Source of the DNA: Mycobacterium sp. | GTDB lineage: Bacteria > Actinomycetota > Actinomycetes > RYN-182 | DNA: 43,303 nt | Assembly: GCA_025965515.1 (NCBI GenBank) | Contig: JAOPWU010000207.1 | Span: 1-43,303 of the forward strand | Direction of reading: 5' to 3' | Part shown: piece by piece, positions 20,401 through 31,384 of the stretch | Numbering within the stretch: position 1 is the stretch's first letter | Layout: each line of letters starts with the position of its first letter | The notes under the pieces: generated by a model | Told to the model about the DNA's origin: nothing | The model's database searches: none | The model's input: only the letters and a program-made list of their open reading frames with translations | Position numbers and translations under genes: made by a program

Positions 20401-20655
20401 GAGGCGGCCGACCCGCCCGCGCCGGAGCTGGCGCGGGCGACCGAGGCCGAGAAGCGGTCGCAGCTGTCGCGGCTGGCCGACTTCCACGCCCGTCACGCCG
20501 CCGAGGCGCCCGCCGCGATCGCCGCGCTGCAGGCCGCGGCCGCCGGGGGCGGCAACGTCTTCGAGGCGCTGCTGGACGCGGTCCGCTGCTGCTCGCTCGG
20601 GCAGCTCACCGACGCGTTCTTCGAGGTCGGCGGCCAGTACCGGCGCAACGTCTGA
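17410..20655 (+). CDS. icmF: fused isobutyryl-CoA mutase (IcmF), B12-dependent
   Basis: Adenosylcobalamin-dependent interconversion of isobutyryl-CoA and n-butyryl-CoA, with its GTPase chaperone in the same chain; some homologues also act on pivalyl-CoA. The 1081 residues match the family length. Domains in order: B12-binding domain (LFDGHDAAINIMRR, cobalt-ligating His31), a MeaI-type G-domain (GITGTGGSGKSS near 202-213, switch regions and NKYERR), a linker and a C-terminal TIM-barrel mutase (FSNGMDAEYSVLG, YHVQTSGRSLHAQE). The frame is open farther upstream, but ATG 17410 gives the expected N-terminus. It links valine and branched-chain acyl-CoA flux to butyryl-CoA. The MarR gene follows 12 bp later. 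Confidence 0.96.
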   Translation: MVTTSPAPAPALHRPTHPVRFVTAASLFDGHDAAINIMRRILQSQGTEVVHLGHDRSVETVVTAALQEDVQGVAVSSYQGGHVEYFSYLVDRLREVGAGHVQVFGGGGGVIVPDEIALLKSRGVTIFAPEDGQRLGLAGMINELVRACDVDLAASPPDWGAVVDGSPAGLARAITVLEAGRNADLAAQVRSAATRHPAPVLGITGTGGSGKSSLTDELLRRLRVDQEDKLRVAVLAVDPTRRKGGGALLGDRIRVNALDGAAPSRLFFRSLATRGAAAEPEHLADVIAACRAAGYDLVVVETPGIGQGDASIVPYCDVSLYVMTPEYGAASQLEKIDMLDYADVVAINKYERRGAEDARRDVARQLVRNREAFGSSWEDMPVFGTSAARFNDDGVTALYQHLRGLLVERGLPLSGGTLPRVDVRASSGLTSVLPPGRERYLAEIADTVRGYHAHTARQGEQARQRQHLRAARDLLGDTAGEPLEAALARAEAELDPAAAALLLAWPDRAAAYAGDELVYRVRDRDVHAPLRRTTLSGTSVPRVAVPRLSDAGDLLRFLRAENLPGFFPFTAGVFPVKREGEAPARMFAGEGDAFRTNRRFKLLAADAEATRLSTAFDSVTLYGRDPSERPDVYGKVGTSGVSIATLDDMRELYAGFDLCDPATSVSMTINGPAPAVLAMFLCTAIDQQLERFRTAEGREPSGAETEQVRSRVLATVRGTVQADILKEDQGQNTCLFSTEFGLRAMADIQEWFIAHGVRNFYSVSISGYHIAEAGANPISQLAFTLANGFTYVEAYLARGMAIDDFAPNLSFFFSNGMDAEYSVLGRVARRIWAVALRDRYGAGERSQKLKYHVQTSGRSLHAQERDFNDIRTTLQALCAVYDNANSLHTNAYDEAVTTPTTESVRRALAIQLIIDKEWGLAGNENPLQGSYAIEELTDLVEEAVLAEFHRIAERGGVLGAMETGYQRGRIQDESMLYEHRKHDGSLPVVGVNTFLAPEAADPPAPELARATEAEKRSQLSRLADFHARHAAEAPAAIAALQAAAAGGGNVFEALLDAVRCCSLGQLTDAFFEVGGQYRRNV

Positions 20656-20667
20656 CAGCCTGGGCGC

Positions 20668-21177
20668 GTGTCGAACCCCCCGCGCCTGCCCGTCGATCCG
20701 ATCGCCGAGGCCCGGCGGCACTGGGAGGCGCACGGGTGGGCCGACGCGGCGGAGGGGATGGCGGCCGTCACGTCGCTCATGCGGGCGCAGCAGATCATGC
20801 TGGCCCGGGTCGAGGAGGTCCTGCGCCCGTCGGGGCTGACGTTCGCGCGGTACGAGCTGCTGGCCCTGCTGCTGTTCACGCGGCAGGGCTCGCTCCCCAT
20901 GAAGAAGATCAGCGCGCGGCTGCAGGTGCACCCCACCAGCGTCACGAACGGCGTGGACCGGTTGGAGGCCGCCGGGCTGGTGCGGCGCGTGCCGCACCCC
21001 AGCGACGGCCGCGCCACGCTGGTGGAGATCACCGACGCGGGGCGGGCGACGGTCGGGGCGGCGACGGCGGCGCTGAACGACCGCGTCTTCCGCCGGCCGG
21101 GGCTTCCTGACGACCAGCTGGGGACGCTGATCGCCGTGCTGACCGACCTGCGCCGCGACGCCGGCGACTTCGGCTGA
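20668..21177 (+). CDS. MarR-family transcriptional regulator
   Basis: A 169-residue winged-helix regulator starting at GTG 20668, 12 bp behind icmF and thus very likely cotranscribed. The DNA-binding part includes LTFARYELLALLLF, ISARLQVHPTSVTNGVDRLE for the recognition helix and LVRRVPHPSDGRATLVEIT for the wing. The N-terminal helix WEAHGWADAAEGMAAVTSLM is typical of actinobacterial MarR proteins. Control of icmF, possibly through the inverted repeat at 17330-17347, is inferred from position alone. The ligand is unknown, and an acyl-CoA would be reasonable. Confidence 0.93.
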   Translation: MSNPPRLPVDPIAEARRHWEAHGWADAAEGMAAVTSLMRAQQIMLARVEEVLRPSGLTFARYELLALLLFTRQGSLPMKKISARLQVHPTSVTNGVDRLEAAGLVRRVPHPSDGRATLVEITDAGRATVGAATAALNDRVFRRPGLPDDQLGTLIAVLTDLRRDAGDFG

Positions 21178-21184
21178 CTGTCCG

Positions 21185-21218
21185 CACCGCCCTCGCAAAC
21201 CCTGGCCTGCGAGCGGTG
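21185..21218. terminator. bidirectional hairpin between marR and clpB
   Basis: CACCGCCCTCGCA (21185-21197) pairs with TGCGAGCGGTG (21208-21218), with a 2-nt bulge and a 10-nt loop. It lies in the 71-bp gap between convergent genes and can serve both. There is no T-tract. Confidence 0.55.
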
Positions 21219-21248
21219 TCTCGGCGGCCGGCGTCCTGCTGACCGCCG

Positions 21249-23879
21249 TCAGACCCGGACCACCGCCACGTCCCGCGTGTGGACGATCAGGGAGCCCGCG
21301 ACTAGGTCCACGATGAGGGTGCCGTCATCGGGGATCTCGTCGGAGAGCAGCGCCCGCCCGAGGCGCGTCTCGATCTCGCGGGAGATGAACCGCCGGAGCG
21401 GCCGCGCGCCGTACACCGGGTCGAAGCCCTGTCGGGCGATGTGCCGGCGCGCCGCCTCCGTCACCTCCAGGCTGAGCCGGCGCTCCGCCAGCCGTTCCCG
21501 GAGCCCCTGCAGCATGATGTCGACGATCTTCTCGATCTCCGCCTCGACCAGCGGCTTGAAGAGGACGGTCTCGTCGATGCGGTTGAGGAACTCCGGGCGG
21601 AACCGGGCGCGGAGCTCGCTGAAGACGAGGTCCCGGGACTCCTCCGTGAGCTTTCCCTCCGGCGTGACGCCCTCCAGCAGGTACTGCGAGCCGACGTTCG
21701 ACGTCATGATCACGACGGCGTTGCGGAAGCTGACGGTCCGCCCCTTGCCGTCGGTGAGGCGGCCGTCGTCGAGCACCTGCAGCAGCGTGTTGAAGACGTC
21801 CGGGTGGGCCTTCTCGATCTCGTCGAGCAGCACGACCGCGTACGGCCTGCGGCGCACCGCCTCGGTGAGCTGGCCGCCCTCGTCGTACCCCACGTATCCC
21901 GGAGGGGCGCCCACGAGCCGGCTGACCGTGTGCCGCTCCTGGTACTCGCTCATGTCGATGCGGATCATGTTCTCTTCGGTGTCGAAGAGGGACTCCGCGA
22001 GCGTGCGCGCCAGCTCGGTCTTCCCGACACCCGTCGGGCCCAGGAAGAGGAACGAGCCGATGGGGCGGCGCGGATCCTTGATGCCCGAGCGGGCCCGGAT
22101 CATGGCGTCCGCCACCAACTGGACGGCCTCGTCCTGGCCGATGACCCGCTCGTGCAGGATCTCGTCGAGCCGCAGGACCTTCTCCCGCTCGCCCTCCTGG
22201 AGCCGGCTGACGGGGATCCCCGTCCACGCCCCGACCACCTCGGCGATCTCGTTCTCGGTCACCACCTCCCGCAGTAGCCGGTGGCCCCCCTGCCGGGCCG
22301 CCAGCTGCTCCTCCTCGGCGGCCAGGCGGCGGCCCACCTCGGCGATCTCGCCGTACCGGAGCTCGGCCGCCCGGTTGAGGTCGTAGCGGCGCTCGGCCTC
22401 CTCGGCGTCCTGCCGCAGCCGCTCCAGGCGCGCCCGCAGCTCCTGGATGCGCCGGAGCGACTGCCGCTCCGCCTCCCACTGCGCACGCTGGGAGTCCGCC
22501 TGCGCTCGCAGGTCCGCGAGTTCCTTGCGGAGCTCCTCGAGTCGCGCCTCGCTCGCTTTGTCCGACTCCTTCGCCAGGGCCGCCTCCTCGATCTCGAGGC
22601 GCATGACCCGGCGGGTGAGGCTGTCCAGCTCGGCGGGCATGGAGTCGATCTCGGTACGCAGCCGGGCCGAGGCCTCGTCGACCAGGTCGATGGCCTTGTC
22701 GGGCAGGAACCGGTCGGCGATGTAGCGCTGGCTCAACGTCGCCGCCGCCACGGCGGCCCCGTCCTGGATCTTCACGCCGTGGAAGATCTCGAGCCGCTCC
22801 CGCAGCCCCCGCAGGATCGAGATGGTGTCCTCGACGGACGGCTCGTCCACCGTCACCGGCTGGAAGCGGCGCTCCAGCGCCGCGTCCGCCTCGATGTGCT
22901 TGCGGTACTCGTCGACAGTGGTGGCGCCGATGAGGTGCAGCTCGCCGCGGGCGAGCATCGGCTTCAGCAGGTTGCCGGCGTCGGTGCTGCCCTCGGCGGC
23001 GCCGAGCCCCACGACGGTGTGGACCTCGTCGATGAACAGCAGGATGCCGCCCTGGGCCGCGGTGACCTCGGCGAGGACCGCCTTCAACCGCTCCTCGAAT
23101 TCGCCGCGGTACTTCGCGCCCGCCACGAGGGCGCCCATGTCGAGGGAGAAGACCGTCTTGTCCCGCAAGCCCTCGGGGACGTCGCCGGCCAGGACGCGCT
23201 GCGCCAGCCCCTCGACGATGGCGGTCTTGCCGACGCCCGGATCCCCGACCAGGACCGGGTTGTTCTTCGTCTTCCGCGACAGGATCTGGATGACCCGGCG
23301 GATCTCGGCGTCGCGGCCGATGACCGGGTCCAGCCGCCCCTCCCGGGCGTCGACGACCAGGTCGCGGCCGTACTTGGCCAGCGCCTCGTACGCCTGCTCC
23401 GGCGACGCGGAGGTGACCCGCTGGTTGCCCCGCACCTGGGTCAGCGCGGCCAGCAGCTTCTCCCGCGTGATGCCGGCGTCGCGGAGCAGGCGGCCACCGG
23501 CGCTGCTGCTGCCCTCCTCCGCGAGGGCCAGCAGCAGGTGCTCCACGGAGACGTAGTCGTCCTTGAGCCGCTGGGCCTCCCGCTCGGCGGTCTCGAGCAG
23601 CCGGCCCAGGCGGGCCGTGACCGTGACCTGACCGAGCGGGGCGCCGCTCGTCGTCGTCACCGACGGCCGGCGTTCGAGCTCGCTCTGGAGGCGGTCCTGC
23701 AGCTGCGCGACGTTGGCACCGGCGAGCGTCAGCACCCGCGGCGCCACGCCCTGCTCGTCCAGCAGCAGCGCGGCGAGCAGGTGCTCCCCGTCGACCTCGG
23801 TGTGGCCGGCCCGCGTCGCGAGCGACTGGGCGTTCTGCAGGGCCTCCTGGGAACGTTGGGTCAGCCGGTTCATGTCCAT
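21249..23879 (-). CDS. clpB: ClpB protein disaggregase
   Basis: Hexameric AAA+ disaggregase that works with DnaK, DnaJ and GrpE to extract proteins from aggregates. The 876 residues are full length: an N-terminal Clp repeat domain (1-150), AAA+ 1 with Walker A GDPGVGKT (about 207) and Walker [11 protein letters not shown], a coiled-coil M-domain (about 410-530), AAA+ 2 with GPTGVGKT and [14 protein letters not shown], and a sensor-2 GARPLRRFI end. The ATG at 23879 and a second at 23873 are both possible. The reading frame overlaps the cbpM end by 10 nt, so the two are coupled. It is the last gene of the leftward chaperone operon. Confidence 0.98.
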   Translation of the reverse strand: MDMNRLTQRSQEALQNAQSLATRAGHTEVDGEHLLAALLLDEQGVAPRVLTLAGANVAQLQDRLQSELERRPSVTTTSGAPLGQVTVTARLGRLLETAEREAQRLKDDYVSVEHLLLALAEEGSSSAGGRLLRDAGITREKLLAALTQVRGNQRVTSASPEQAYEALAKYGRDLVVDAREGRLDPVIGRDAEIRRVIQILSRKTKNNPVLVGDPGVGKTAIVEGLAQRVLAGDVPEGLRDKTVFSLDMGALVAGAKYRGEFEERLKAVLAEVTAAQGGILLFIDEVHTVVGLGAAEGSTDAGNLLKPMLARGELHLIGATTVDEYRKHIEADAALERRFQPVTVDEPSVEDTISILRGLRERLEIFHGVKIQDGAAVAAATLSQRYIADRFLPDKAIDLVDEASARLRTEIDSMPAELDSLTRRVMRLEIEEAALAKESDKASEARLEELRKELADLRAQADSQRAQWEAERQSLRRIQELRARLERLRQDAEEAERRYDLNRAAELRYGEIAEVGRRLAAEEEQLAARQGGHRLLREVVTENEIAEVVGAWTGIPVSRLQEGEREKVLRLDEILHERVIGQDEAVQLVADAMIRARSGIKDPRRPIGSFLFLGPTGVGKTELARTLAESLFDTEENMIRIDMSEYQERHTVSRLVGAPPGYVGYDEGGQLTEAVRRRPYAVVLLDEIEKAHPDVFNTLLQVLDDGRLTDGKGRTVSFRNAVVIMTSNVGSQYLLEGVTPEGKLTEESRDLVFSELRARFRPEFLNRIDETVLFKPLVEAEIEKIVDIMLQGLRERLAERRLSLEVTEAARRHIARQGFDPVYGARPLRRFISREIETRLGRALLSDEIPDDGTLIVDLVAGSLIVHTRDVAVVRV

Positions 23880-24208
23880 GGCGGGGAGCTCCTCGGAGCA
23901 GGTCGGGTGCGGAGGGTCACCTCGAGCCGCGTGATGCGGTCGAGCAAATCCATGACGAGGCCGAGCGCCGCGTAGTTGAGCGGCAGACCGGCGTGCAGCC
24001 GACGGATGCGGCCGAGGACGGCCAGCTGGTCGGGCGCGAACCAGGGCCCCCCGGCGGGTCCGGGTGACGGTTCGAGGAGACCCAGGGCGACGAACCGGCG
24101 CACCAGTTCCGGGTGCACACCGCCGCGCGCCGCGAAGCTCTCGAGGTCCATGCGGTGGGGGACGGGCAGAACGACGATCGGGAACTGCACGCGTTGGGTG
24201 GTGGTCAT
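23870..24208 (-). CDS. cbpM: CbpM-like chaperone modulator (MerR-type fold)
   Basis: A 112-residue protein with a MerR-like helix-turn-helix. Residues about 20-45 (MDLESFAARGGVHPELVRRF) form the HTH, and NYAALGLVMDLLDRITRLE is the CbpM-like C-terminal helix. CbpM proteins bind the J-domain of CbpA-type co-chaperones and inhibit them. In many actinobacteria this operon position holds HspR, also MerR-like, which represses through HAIR sites; no HAIR sequence was found before dnaK, and the C-terminal half looks like CbpM. A divergent HspR is the alternative. ATG 24208 overlaps the dnaJ stop (ATGA), and its own end overlaps the clpB start. Confidence 0.75.
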   Translation of the reverse strand: MTTTQRVQFPIVVLPVPHRMDLESFAARGGVHPELVRRFVALGLLEPSPGPAGGPWFAPDQLAVLGRIRRLHAGLPLNYAALGLVMDLLDRITRLEVTLRTRPAPRSSPPWT

Positions 24209-25155
24209 CCCGTCGCCCTCGGGTCGAAGCCGGAGGTGGCCGCGAGCTCCTCGAACAGCTCGCGCTCCCGCCGCGAGAGGCGCGGCGGCACCATGATGCG
24301 GACGCTGGCCAGCAGGTCGCCGGGCTTGCCGCGGGGGTTCGGCAGCCCCTGCCCCGCCAGCCGCAGCGACCGGCCGCTCGAGGTCCCCGCCGGCACCGTG
24401 ACCGTCACGTCGCCGCCCGGTGCCGCCAGCTTCACGGACGCCCCGAGGGCGGCCTCCCACGGCGCCAGCGGGAGGTCGACGACGACGTTCCGCCCCTCGA
24501 CGCGGTACCGGTCGTGCGGCTTGAGGTGCACCACGAGGTAGAGGTCGCCGGGGGTTCCGCCCGGGCCGGGCCGGCCCCCCTGCCCCGCCAGCCGGATCCG
24601 CTGGCCCTCCGTCACGCCCCGCGGGATGGTGACGGTGAACGAGCGTTCGCCGCCCGGGCCGGTCAGCGTGATGGTGCGGGTGCCGCCCGAGTACGCCTCC
24701 TCGACGGACAGCTCGATGACCGCTTCCTGGTCGGCGCCGGGGATCGGCCCGCCGCCGCCGAACGGGCCGCGGCCGAACAGGTCCCCGAAGTCGCCCATCC
24801 CGCTGAGGATGTCCTCGATGTTGATGCCGCTCGCGCCCCGGCCGCCCGTGCCGCTGCGGGCGCCACCCCGGCCGGAGGGACCCCGCGGCCCGCCCCCGCC
24901 CCCGCCTGCGGCGGCGTCGGCGTACTCCGGGGAGACCCGCCGGTAGTCGTGGCCGAACCGGTCGTACTTGGACCGGTCCGCGGGATCGCTCAGGACGTCG
25001 TAGGCCTCGCTGACCTCCCGGAAGCGCTCTCCCGCGTCCGGATCCTTGTTCACGTCGGGGTGGTACCGCCGGGCCAGCCGGCGGAACGCGCTCTGCAGCT
25101 CGTCCGGTGACGCGTCCCGCCCCACCCCGAGGACGTCGTAGTAGTCGCGCGCCAC
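24205..25155 (-). CDS. DnaJ/CbpA-type J-domain co-chaperone (no zinc finger)
   Basis: Stimulates DnaK ATPase and delivers substrates. 316 residues: J-domain (1-66) with YHPDVNK carrying HPD, a Gly-rich linker (about 80-145) and two C-terminal beta-barrel substrate domains (VIELSVEEAYSGGTRTITL; LYLVVHLKPHDRYRVEGRNV). The four CxxCxGxG zinc-binding repeats of class A DnaJ are absent, so this is class B (CbpA type), matching the adjacent cbpM. GTG 25155 is the natural start because ARDYYDVLGV follows at once; GGAG lies 11 nt upstream, which is a little far. The gene starts 7 nt after the grpE stop and ends in an ATGA overlap with cbpM. Confidence 0.93.
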   Translation of the reverse strand: MARDYYDVLGVGRDASPDELQSAFRRLARRYHPDVNKDPDAGERFREVSEAYDVLSDPADRSKYDRFGHDYRRVSPEYADAAAGGGGGGPRGPSGRGGARSGTGGRGASGINIEDILSGMGDFGDLFGRGPFGGGGPIPGADQEAVIELSVEEAYSGGTRTITLTGPGGERSFTVTIPRGVTEGQRIRLAGQGGRPGPGGTPGDLYLVVHLKPHDRYRVEGRNVVVDLPLAPWEAALGASVKLAAPGGDVTVTVPAGTSSGRSLRLAGQGLPNPRGKPGDLLASVRIMVPPRLSRRERELFEELAATSGFDPRATG

Positions 25156-25162
25156 GGGGCCA

Positions 25163-25683
25163 TCACTCCGGCCTGCGGGCCACGGCCACGGCACCCGGCC
25201 GCAGTTGCTGCTCGCGACCCCCGTAGCCGGGACGCAGCACCTGCACGACGGTCCCCGGCTCGCTGTCGGGCTGGTCGACCACCGTCACCACCTCGTGGCG
25301 CGTCGGATCGAACGGAACCCCCACCTCGGCCTGCCGGGTGTAGCCCAGGCGGCCCAGCAGGGCGACCGCCTGGTCCCGGACCGCCCGGATCCCCTCGATG
25401 AGGGTTGCCGGGTCGGCCTCCGCGTGCGTGAGGGCCAGCTCGAGGTTGTCGAGCACGGGAAGCCACTCCGCGGCGACCGTGCCGCGCTCGGCCGTTCGAG
25501 CCCGCGCGACGTCCTGCGCCTGTCGCTTCCGGACGTTGTCGAGGTCGGCCGCCGTCCGGCGCCAGCGGTCCTCCCAGTCGGGGCCCGGGGAGGGCGGGGG
25601 GCCGGCGTCGCGGCTCCCGGCGTCCCCCACCTCCCGGTCCTCGGCCGCGCCCGGGGTGCCGCCCTCGTCGCCGTTGACCGACA

Positions 25684-25684
<1 letters not shown>
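25163..25684 (-). CDS. grpE: GrpE nucleotide exchange factor
   Basis: Releases ADP from DnaK. 173 residues: an acidic, Gly/Pro-rich disordered N-terminus (1-35), a long dimerisation helix from about residue 36 (EDRWRRTAADLDNVRKRQAQ) and a compact beta domain ending in VVQVLRPGYGGREQQLRPGA, close to the conserved family end VlrpGY. ATG 25684 overlaps the dnaK stop (ATGA). It is coupled to the other genes of the chaperone operon. Confidence 0.96.
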
Positions 25685-27594
<1,910 letters not shown>

Positions 27595-27894
27595 GTGGTG
27601 CTCCTTGTCGTTGGCAGGGCTGGTGCGGGCGACGCCGCACGGAGGACGGCGCAGCGGGGACGGCTGGAGGCACCGTCGTCGCCGCGCGCCAACAGCGGCG
27701 GGCTCTCGCTCGGGGCACGCCGTTGCGGGACGCCGTCGCGTGGCGTCAGCCACCACGGTCGCTGGTGGGGCGGACCGGGCGCGTGGTCCTGCCGGGGCGA
27801 ATCGGGAGCCGGCCGTGGCCCTGTCAGGGCAGGACCTTCTCGGCCGCCGTCGCGGCGTAGCGTTGAGGATGCCCGCCGCGAGGGGGGGGAGTGC
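27595..27894. other. 300-bp divergent intergenic region between dnaK and the PucR-type gene
   Basis: It should carry the promoters of both directions. I found no HAIR (CTTGAGT-type) or CIRCE (TTAGCACTC-type) element and no convincing SigH-like GGAA/GTT pair. The only ordered sequences are the palindrome at 27818-27830 and a 9-bp inverted repeat GGTCCTGCC (27785-27793) / GGCAGGACC (27828-27836). Otherwise nothing is recognised. Confidence 0.6.
27818..27830. promoter_or_regulatory. perfect 13-bp palindrome upstream of the PucR-type gene
   Basis: GCCCTG-T-CAGGGC is perfectly symmetrical, 64 bp before the regulator start. Together with the flanking 9-bp arms it is a plausible autoregulatory site or a site acting on dnaK. 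It may also be chance, given the GC content. Confidence 0.35.
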
Positions 27895-29589
27895 ATGACC
27901 GAATCGGCGCTCGCGCCCACCCAGGCCGCGGCACCGCCGGAGCCGCACGTGCCGACCCCGCACGCCGTATTCGTCCTCTCGACGATGATGTTCGCCGCGC
28001 GGGACCCCGAGGAGATCCTTCGGCTCTGCGCCTCCGCCGTCCGGGCCCTCGTGCCGCTGCAGGCGGAGGCCGCGTTCACCCTCGACGGCGGCGACCCGCG
28101 CGCCGTCGACATCGGTGCGCGGACGGCGCCCCCGGGCAGCGGCCGGGTGCCGGACCTCCCGGCGGCCGGCGCGCTCGACCTCGACCGGGGGACCTGGGCG
28201 GCGTGCCTGCCTCTGATGGGGCTGGCCGGGTGCCAGGGCTACCTGGTGGTGACCGCCCCGACCGCTCCGCCGCAGCCGGTGCGGTTCCTCCTGGACGTGC
28301 TCGCCCGCTACGCCGCCGCGGCGCTCGAGAACGCCGCCGCCCAGCGGGCGGCGGCAGAGTGCGCCACTGCCATGAGCCGCCTCCGCCAGGAGCAGGAGAC
28401 CGTCCACGCCGGCCTGGAGCGCAGCGTCCGGGACCTCGAGCGGACGACGCGGATGTACGCGCTGCTGAGCCGCGCCGCGCAGGCGCCGGACGTCCCGAGC
28501 GCCGTCGCGGCGGCGCTGCACGGGGTGACCGGGCTCCCGGTCGGTGTCGAGGACGGTGTCGGCCACCGGCTGGCGTGGGCGGCCCCCACGGACGCCCCGC
28601 CGGTTCCGTGCCTGCCGGACAGCGCCCGCGAGGAGGTCGGCCGGGCCGTCCAGGCCGTGGCGGGGCGGCCGGTGCGCTGGGGCCGGTGCCTCGTCGCCCT
28701 GGCGCGGCCGGGAACCCGGACGCTGGGCGCCGTGGTGCTGGCCGACCCGGACCGGGCCGCGGGGGACTTCGAGCTGTGCGCCCTGGAGCAGGCCGCGGTC
28801 GTCGTGGGCACGGAGCTCGCCCACCGCCGCAGCCTCCTGGAGGTGGAGCTGCCGATGCGGCGCCACCTGGTGGACGACCTCGTGACGGGCACGGGGGAGG
28901 GCGGCGCGGCCGAGCGGGCCACGGTGCTAGGCCACGATCTGCGCGGCGCCCACCGGGCGGTGGTCGTCCGCTGGGAGGGGGTCCCGGACGAGGAGCTGGT
29001 GGTGGCGGCCGCGGAGCGGGCCGCCGCGCGGCTGGCCCTGAACGCCCTCGTCGCCCGGCACGCCGGCGCCGCCGTGCTTCTCGTCGGCGGCCCGCTCGAC
29101 CCGCGCCAGCTGCACAGGGAGGTGGCGGCCGAACTGGGCAGCGGTGCGGGCGCTGTCGGGGTCGGGGGGAGCGCCGGGGGGCCGGCGGGCCTGCCGCGGT
29201 CCTACCGGGAGGCCACCCGGGCGCTGGACGTGCGGCTGCGGTCCCGATCGCCGCACGGCGTGACCTGGTACGAGGATCTGGGTCTCTACCGCGTGCTGCG
29301 GGACAGCGAGCCCGGCGGCGAGGTCGACACCTTCCTCCGCCAGTGGCTGGGCCGGCTGATCGACTACGACGCGGTGCGGCACACCACCCTGGTGCGGACC
29401 CTCGCCGAGTTCCTCGACCGCGGCGGCAGCTACGACGACACCGCAGCGGCCCTCTGTATCCACCGCAGCACGCTGCGGTACCGGCTGCGCCGTATCCGGG
29501 AGCTCACGGGGCTGCAGCTCACGGATGTCGAGAACCGCCTCAGCCTGCACGTGGCGACGCGGGCGTGGCGGGTCCTCGAAGGCAGCTGA
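27895..29589 (+). CDS. GAF- and PucR-type helix-turn-helix transcriptional regulator
   Basis: A 564-residue regulator starting at ATG 27895 behind a GGGGGGAG ribosome binding site. Residues about 20-170 resemble a GAF sensor domain ([32 protein letters not shown]), followed by a coiled-coil [15 protein letters not shown] and a second GAF-like part. The C-terminal 60 residues are the PucR/CdaR DNA-binding domain ([20 protein letters not shown] followed by [12 protein letters not shown]). PucR-type regulators usually control catabolic operons next door; here the neighbours are the chaperone operon (divergent) and the acyl-CoA synthetase gene (convergent, 9 bp). The target and ligand are unknown. 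Confidence 0.9.
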   Translation: MTESALAPTQAAAPPEPHVPTPHAVFVLSTMMFAARDPEEILRLCASAVRALVPLQAEAAFTLDGGDPRAVDIGARTAPPGSGRVPDLPAAGALDLDRGTWAACLPLMGLAGCQGYLVVTAPTAPPQPVRFLLDVLARYAAAALENAAAQRAAAECATAMSRLRQEQETVHAGLERSVRDLERTTRMYALLSRAAQAPDVPSAVAAALHGVTGLPVGVEDGVGHRLAWAAPTDAPPVPCLPDSAREEVGRAVQAVAGRPVRWGRCLVALARPGTRTLGAVVLADPDRAAGDFELCALEQAAVVVGTELAHRRSLLEVELPMRRHLVDDLVTGTGEGGAAERATVLGHDLRGAHRAVVVRWEGVPDEELVVAAAERAAARLALNALVARHAGAAVLLVGGPLDPRQLHREVAAELGSGAGAVGVGGSAGGPAGLPRSYREATRALDVRLRSRSPHGVTWYEDLGLYRVLRDSEPGGEVDTFLRQWLGRLIDYDAVRHTTLVRTLAEFLDRGGSYDDTAAALCIHRSTLRYRLRRIRELTGLQLTDVENRLSLHVATRAWRVLEGS

Positions 29590-29598
29590 CGCGCCCGC

Positions 29599-31296
29599 TC
29601 AGGCGTCCCGGAAGTCCTCGTCGCGGTACTCGCCGGGCGGGCGGGCCCCCTCTGCCGCCAGGGCGGCCTGCTTCCGCAGCTCGACGCGGCGGATCTTGCC
29701 GGAGATGGTCTTCGGCAGCTCCGCGAACTCGAGCCGGCGGATCCGCTTGTAGGCGGCCAGGTTGTCCCGGCTGTGCTGCAGGATGGCTGCGGCCGTGCGC
29801 GCGTCCGCGGGCCACCCGGCGGCCAGGGTGACGTACGCCTTGGGCACGGCCAGGCGCAACGGATCGGGGGACGGGACCACCGCCGCCTCGGCGACGGCCT
29901 CGTGCTCCAGGAGGACGCTCTCCAGCTCGAACGGGGAGATCCGGTAGTCGGAGGCCTTGAAGACGTCGTCCGTGCGTCCCACGTAGGTGATGTAGCCGTC
30001 GGCGTCCCGGGAGCCGACGTCGCCGGTGTGGTAGTACCCGTCGCGCATCGCCTCCGCCGTGCGCTCCGGGTCGCCCGCATACCCCGTCATCAGCCCGAGC
30101 GGGCGCTGCGCCAGGTCGATGCAGATCTCCCCGTCGTCGGCGGGCTTCCCGGTCAGGGGGTCCAGGAGCTCGATCGCGTACCCCGGCAGCGGCCGGCCCA
30201 TGGACCCGGGCTTCACCGGCTGACCGGGGGTGTTCGCCACCTGCACCGTCGTCTCGGTCTGCCCGAAGCCGTCCCGGATCGTGACGCCCCAGGCGGCCCG
30301 CACCTGCTCGATGACCTCCGGGTTCAGCGGCTCGCCGGCGGCGACGACCGAGCGCGGCGGGCGGGCGAGCTGCCGCAGGTCGCTCTGGATGAGCATCCGC
30401 CAAACCGTCGGCGGGGCGCAGAAGCTGGTCACCCCGCACCGGTCCATCTCGCGCAGCAGCCGTGGGGCGTCGAACCGGGCGTAGTTGAAGAGGAACACCG
30501 TCGCCTCGGCGTTCCACGGCGCGAAGACGTTGCTCCACGCGTGCTTCGCCCATCCGGGCGACGAGATGTTCAGGTGGACGTCACCCGGCTGGAGGCCGAT
30601 CCAGTACATCGTCGACAGGTGACCCACCGGGTACGACGCGTGGGTGTGCTCGACGACCTTGGGCGTCGCGGTGGTACCCGAGGTGAAGTAGAGCAGCAGC
30701 GGATCCGTGGCGCGCGTGACGCCGTCGGGGGAGAACGGCGCACCGGCCGTGTAGGCGTCCGCGTAGGGGAGCCAGCCCGGCACGGCGCCGCCCACCGCGA
30801 TCCGGGTGTAGTCGCCCGGCACCCCCGCGAAGGCGGCGGTGGCCGCCGCCGTGGCGACCACGTGGCGCGCCCGGCCGCGGGCCATCCGGTCGCGGACGTC
30901 GGTGGGCGACAGCAGGGACGTGGCGGGGATGACCACCGCGCGCAGCTTCGCCGCCGCCAGCAGCATTTCCCAGAGCTCGACCTGGTTGCCGAGCATGAGC
31001 ACCAACCGGTCGCCCGCGCGGACGCCCTGCGTCCGTAGCCACCCCGCGACCTGGTCCGAGCGCCGCGACAGCTCGGCGAACGACCAGCGTCCCTCGGAGC
31101 CGTCCTCCTCGACGATCCACAGCGCCGGCCGGTCGTTGCCGGCCGCCAGCGGGTCGAACCAGTCGAGCGCCCAGTTGAACTCGGTCAGCTCCGGCCAGGC
31201 GAACTGCTCCCGCGCAGCCGCGTAGTCCTCGCGGTGCCGGAGCAGGAGGTCGCGTGCCGCCCGCACGCCCGCCGCCGGATCGCTCGCAGTCGTCAT
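29599..31296 (-). CDS. acyl-CoA synthetase (AMP-forming, medium-chain/ACSM-like)
   Basis: Activates a free acid to its CoA thioester via an acyl-adenylate. 565 residues with the AMP-binding P-loop YFTSGTTATPKVVEHTH, the acid-binding region AAGEPLNPEVIEQV, DGFGQTETTVQV, GYYHTGDVG, the hinge VGRTDDVFKASDYRISPFE and the C-terminal LPKTISGKIRR with the catalytic Lys. ATG 31296 has a G-rich site upstream; the longer frame to 31371 has no support. It lies 112 bp downstream of the seven-gene operon and beyond a strong hairpin (31385-31418), with its own palindrome upstream, so it is probably transcribed partly on its own. It supplies the activation step of the catabolic island, by inference. Confidence 0.93.
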   Translation of the reverse strand: MTTASDPAAGVRAARDLLLRHREDYAAAREQFAWPELTEFNWALDWFDPLAAGNDRPALWIVEEDGSEGRWSFAELSRRSDQVAGWLRTQGVRAGDRLVLMLGNQVELWEMLLAAAKLRAVVIPATSLLSPTDVRDRMARGRARHVVATAAATAAFAGVPGDYTRIAVGGAVPGWLPYADAYTAGAPFSPDGVTRATDPLLLYFTSGTTATPKVVEHTHASYPVGHLSTMYWIGLQPGDVHLNISSPGWAKHAWSNVFAPWNAEATVFLFNYARFDAPRLLREMDRCGVTSFCAPPTVWRMLIQSDLRQLARPPRSVVAAGEPLNPEVIEQVRAAWGVTIRDGFGQTETTVQVANTPGQPVKPGSMGRPLPGYAIELLDPLTGKPADDGEICIDLAQRPLGLMTGYAGDPERTAEAMRDGYYHTGDVGSRDADGYITYVGRTDDVFKASDYRISPFELESVLLEHEAVAEAAVVPSPDPLRLAVPKAYVTLAAGWPADARTAAAILQHSRDNLAAYKRIRRLEFAELPKTISGKIRRVELRKQAALAAEGARPPGEYRDEDFRDA

Positions 31297-31325
31297 GTGG
31301 CCCCCCGGGCGTCGGAGCCGGCGCC

Positions 31326-31337
31326 GGTGCCGGCACC
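31326..31337. promoter_or_regulatory. perfect 12-bp palindrome before the acyl-CoA synthetase gene
   Basis: GGTGCCGGCACC lies 29 bp before the ATG at 31296 and could be an operator. In sequence this GC-rich it could also be chance. Confidence 0.3.
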
Positions 31338-31384
31338 CGAGAGTCTGCGTCGGGTGATCGCCGGCGGCCACCCCTGCGCCGGCC

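Noticed and set aside
22281-23975. Long + strand frame opposite clpB
   Set aside because: Antisense shadow of an obviously genuine ClpB gene, with low-complexity Arg/Leu/Val sequence.
27595-27894. HspR HAIR, CIRCE or SigH promoter elements before dnaK
   Set aside because: I looked for CTTGAGT/ACTCAAG, TTAGCACTC/GAGTGCTAA and GGAA-GTT patterns on both strands and found none convincing.
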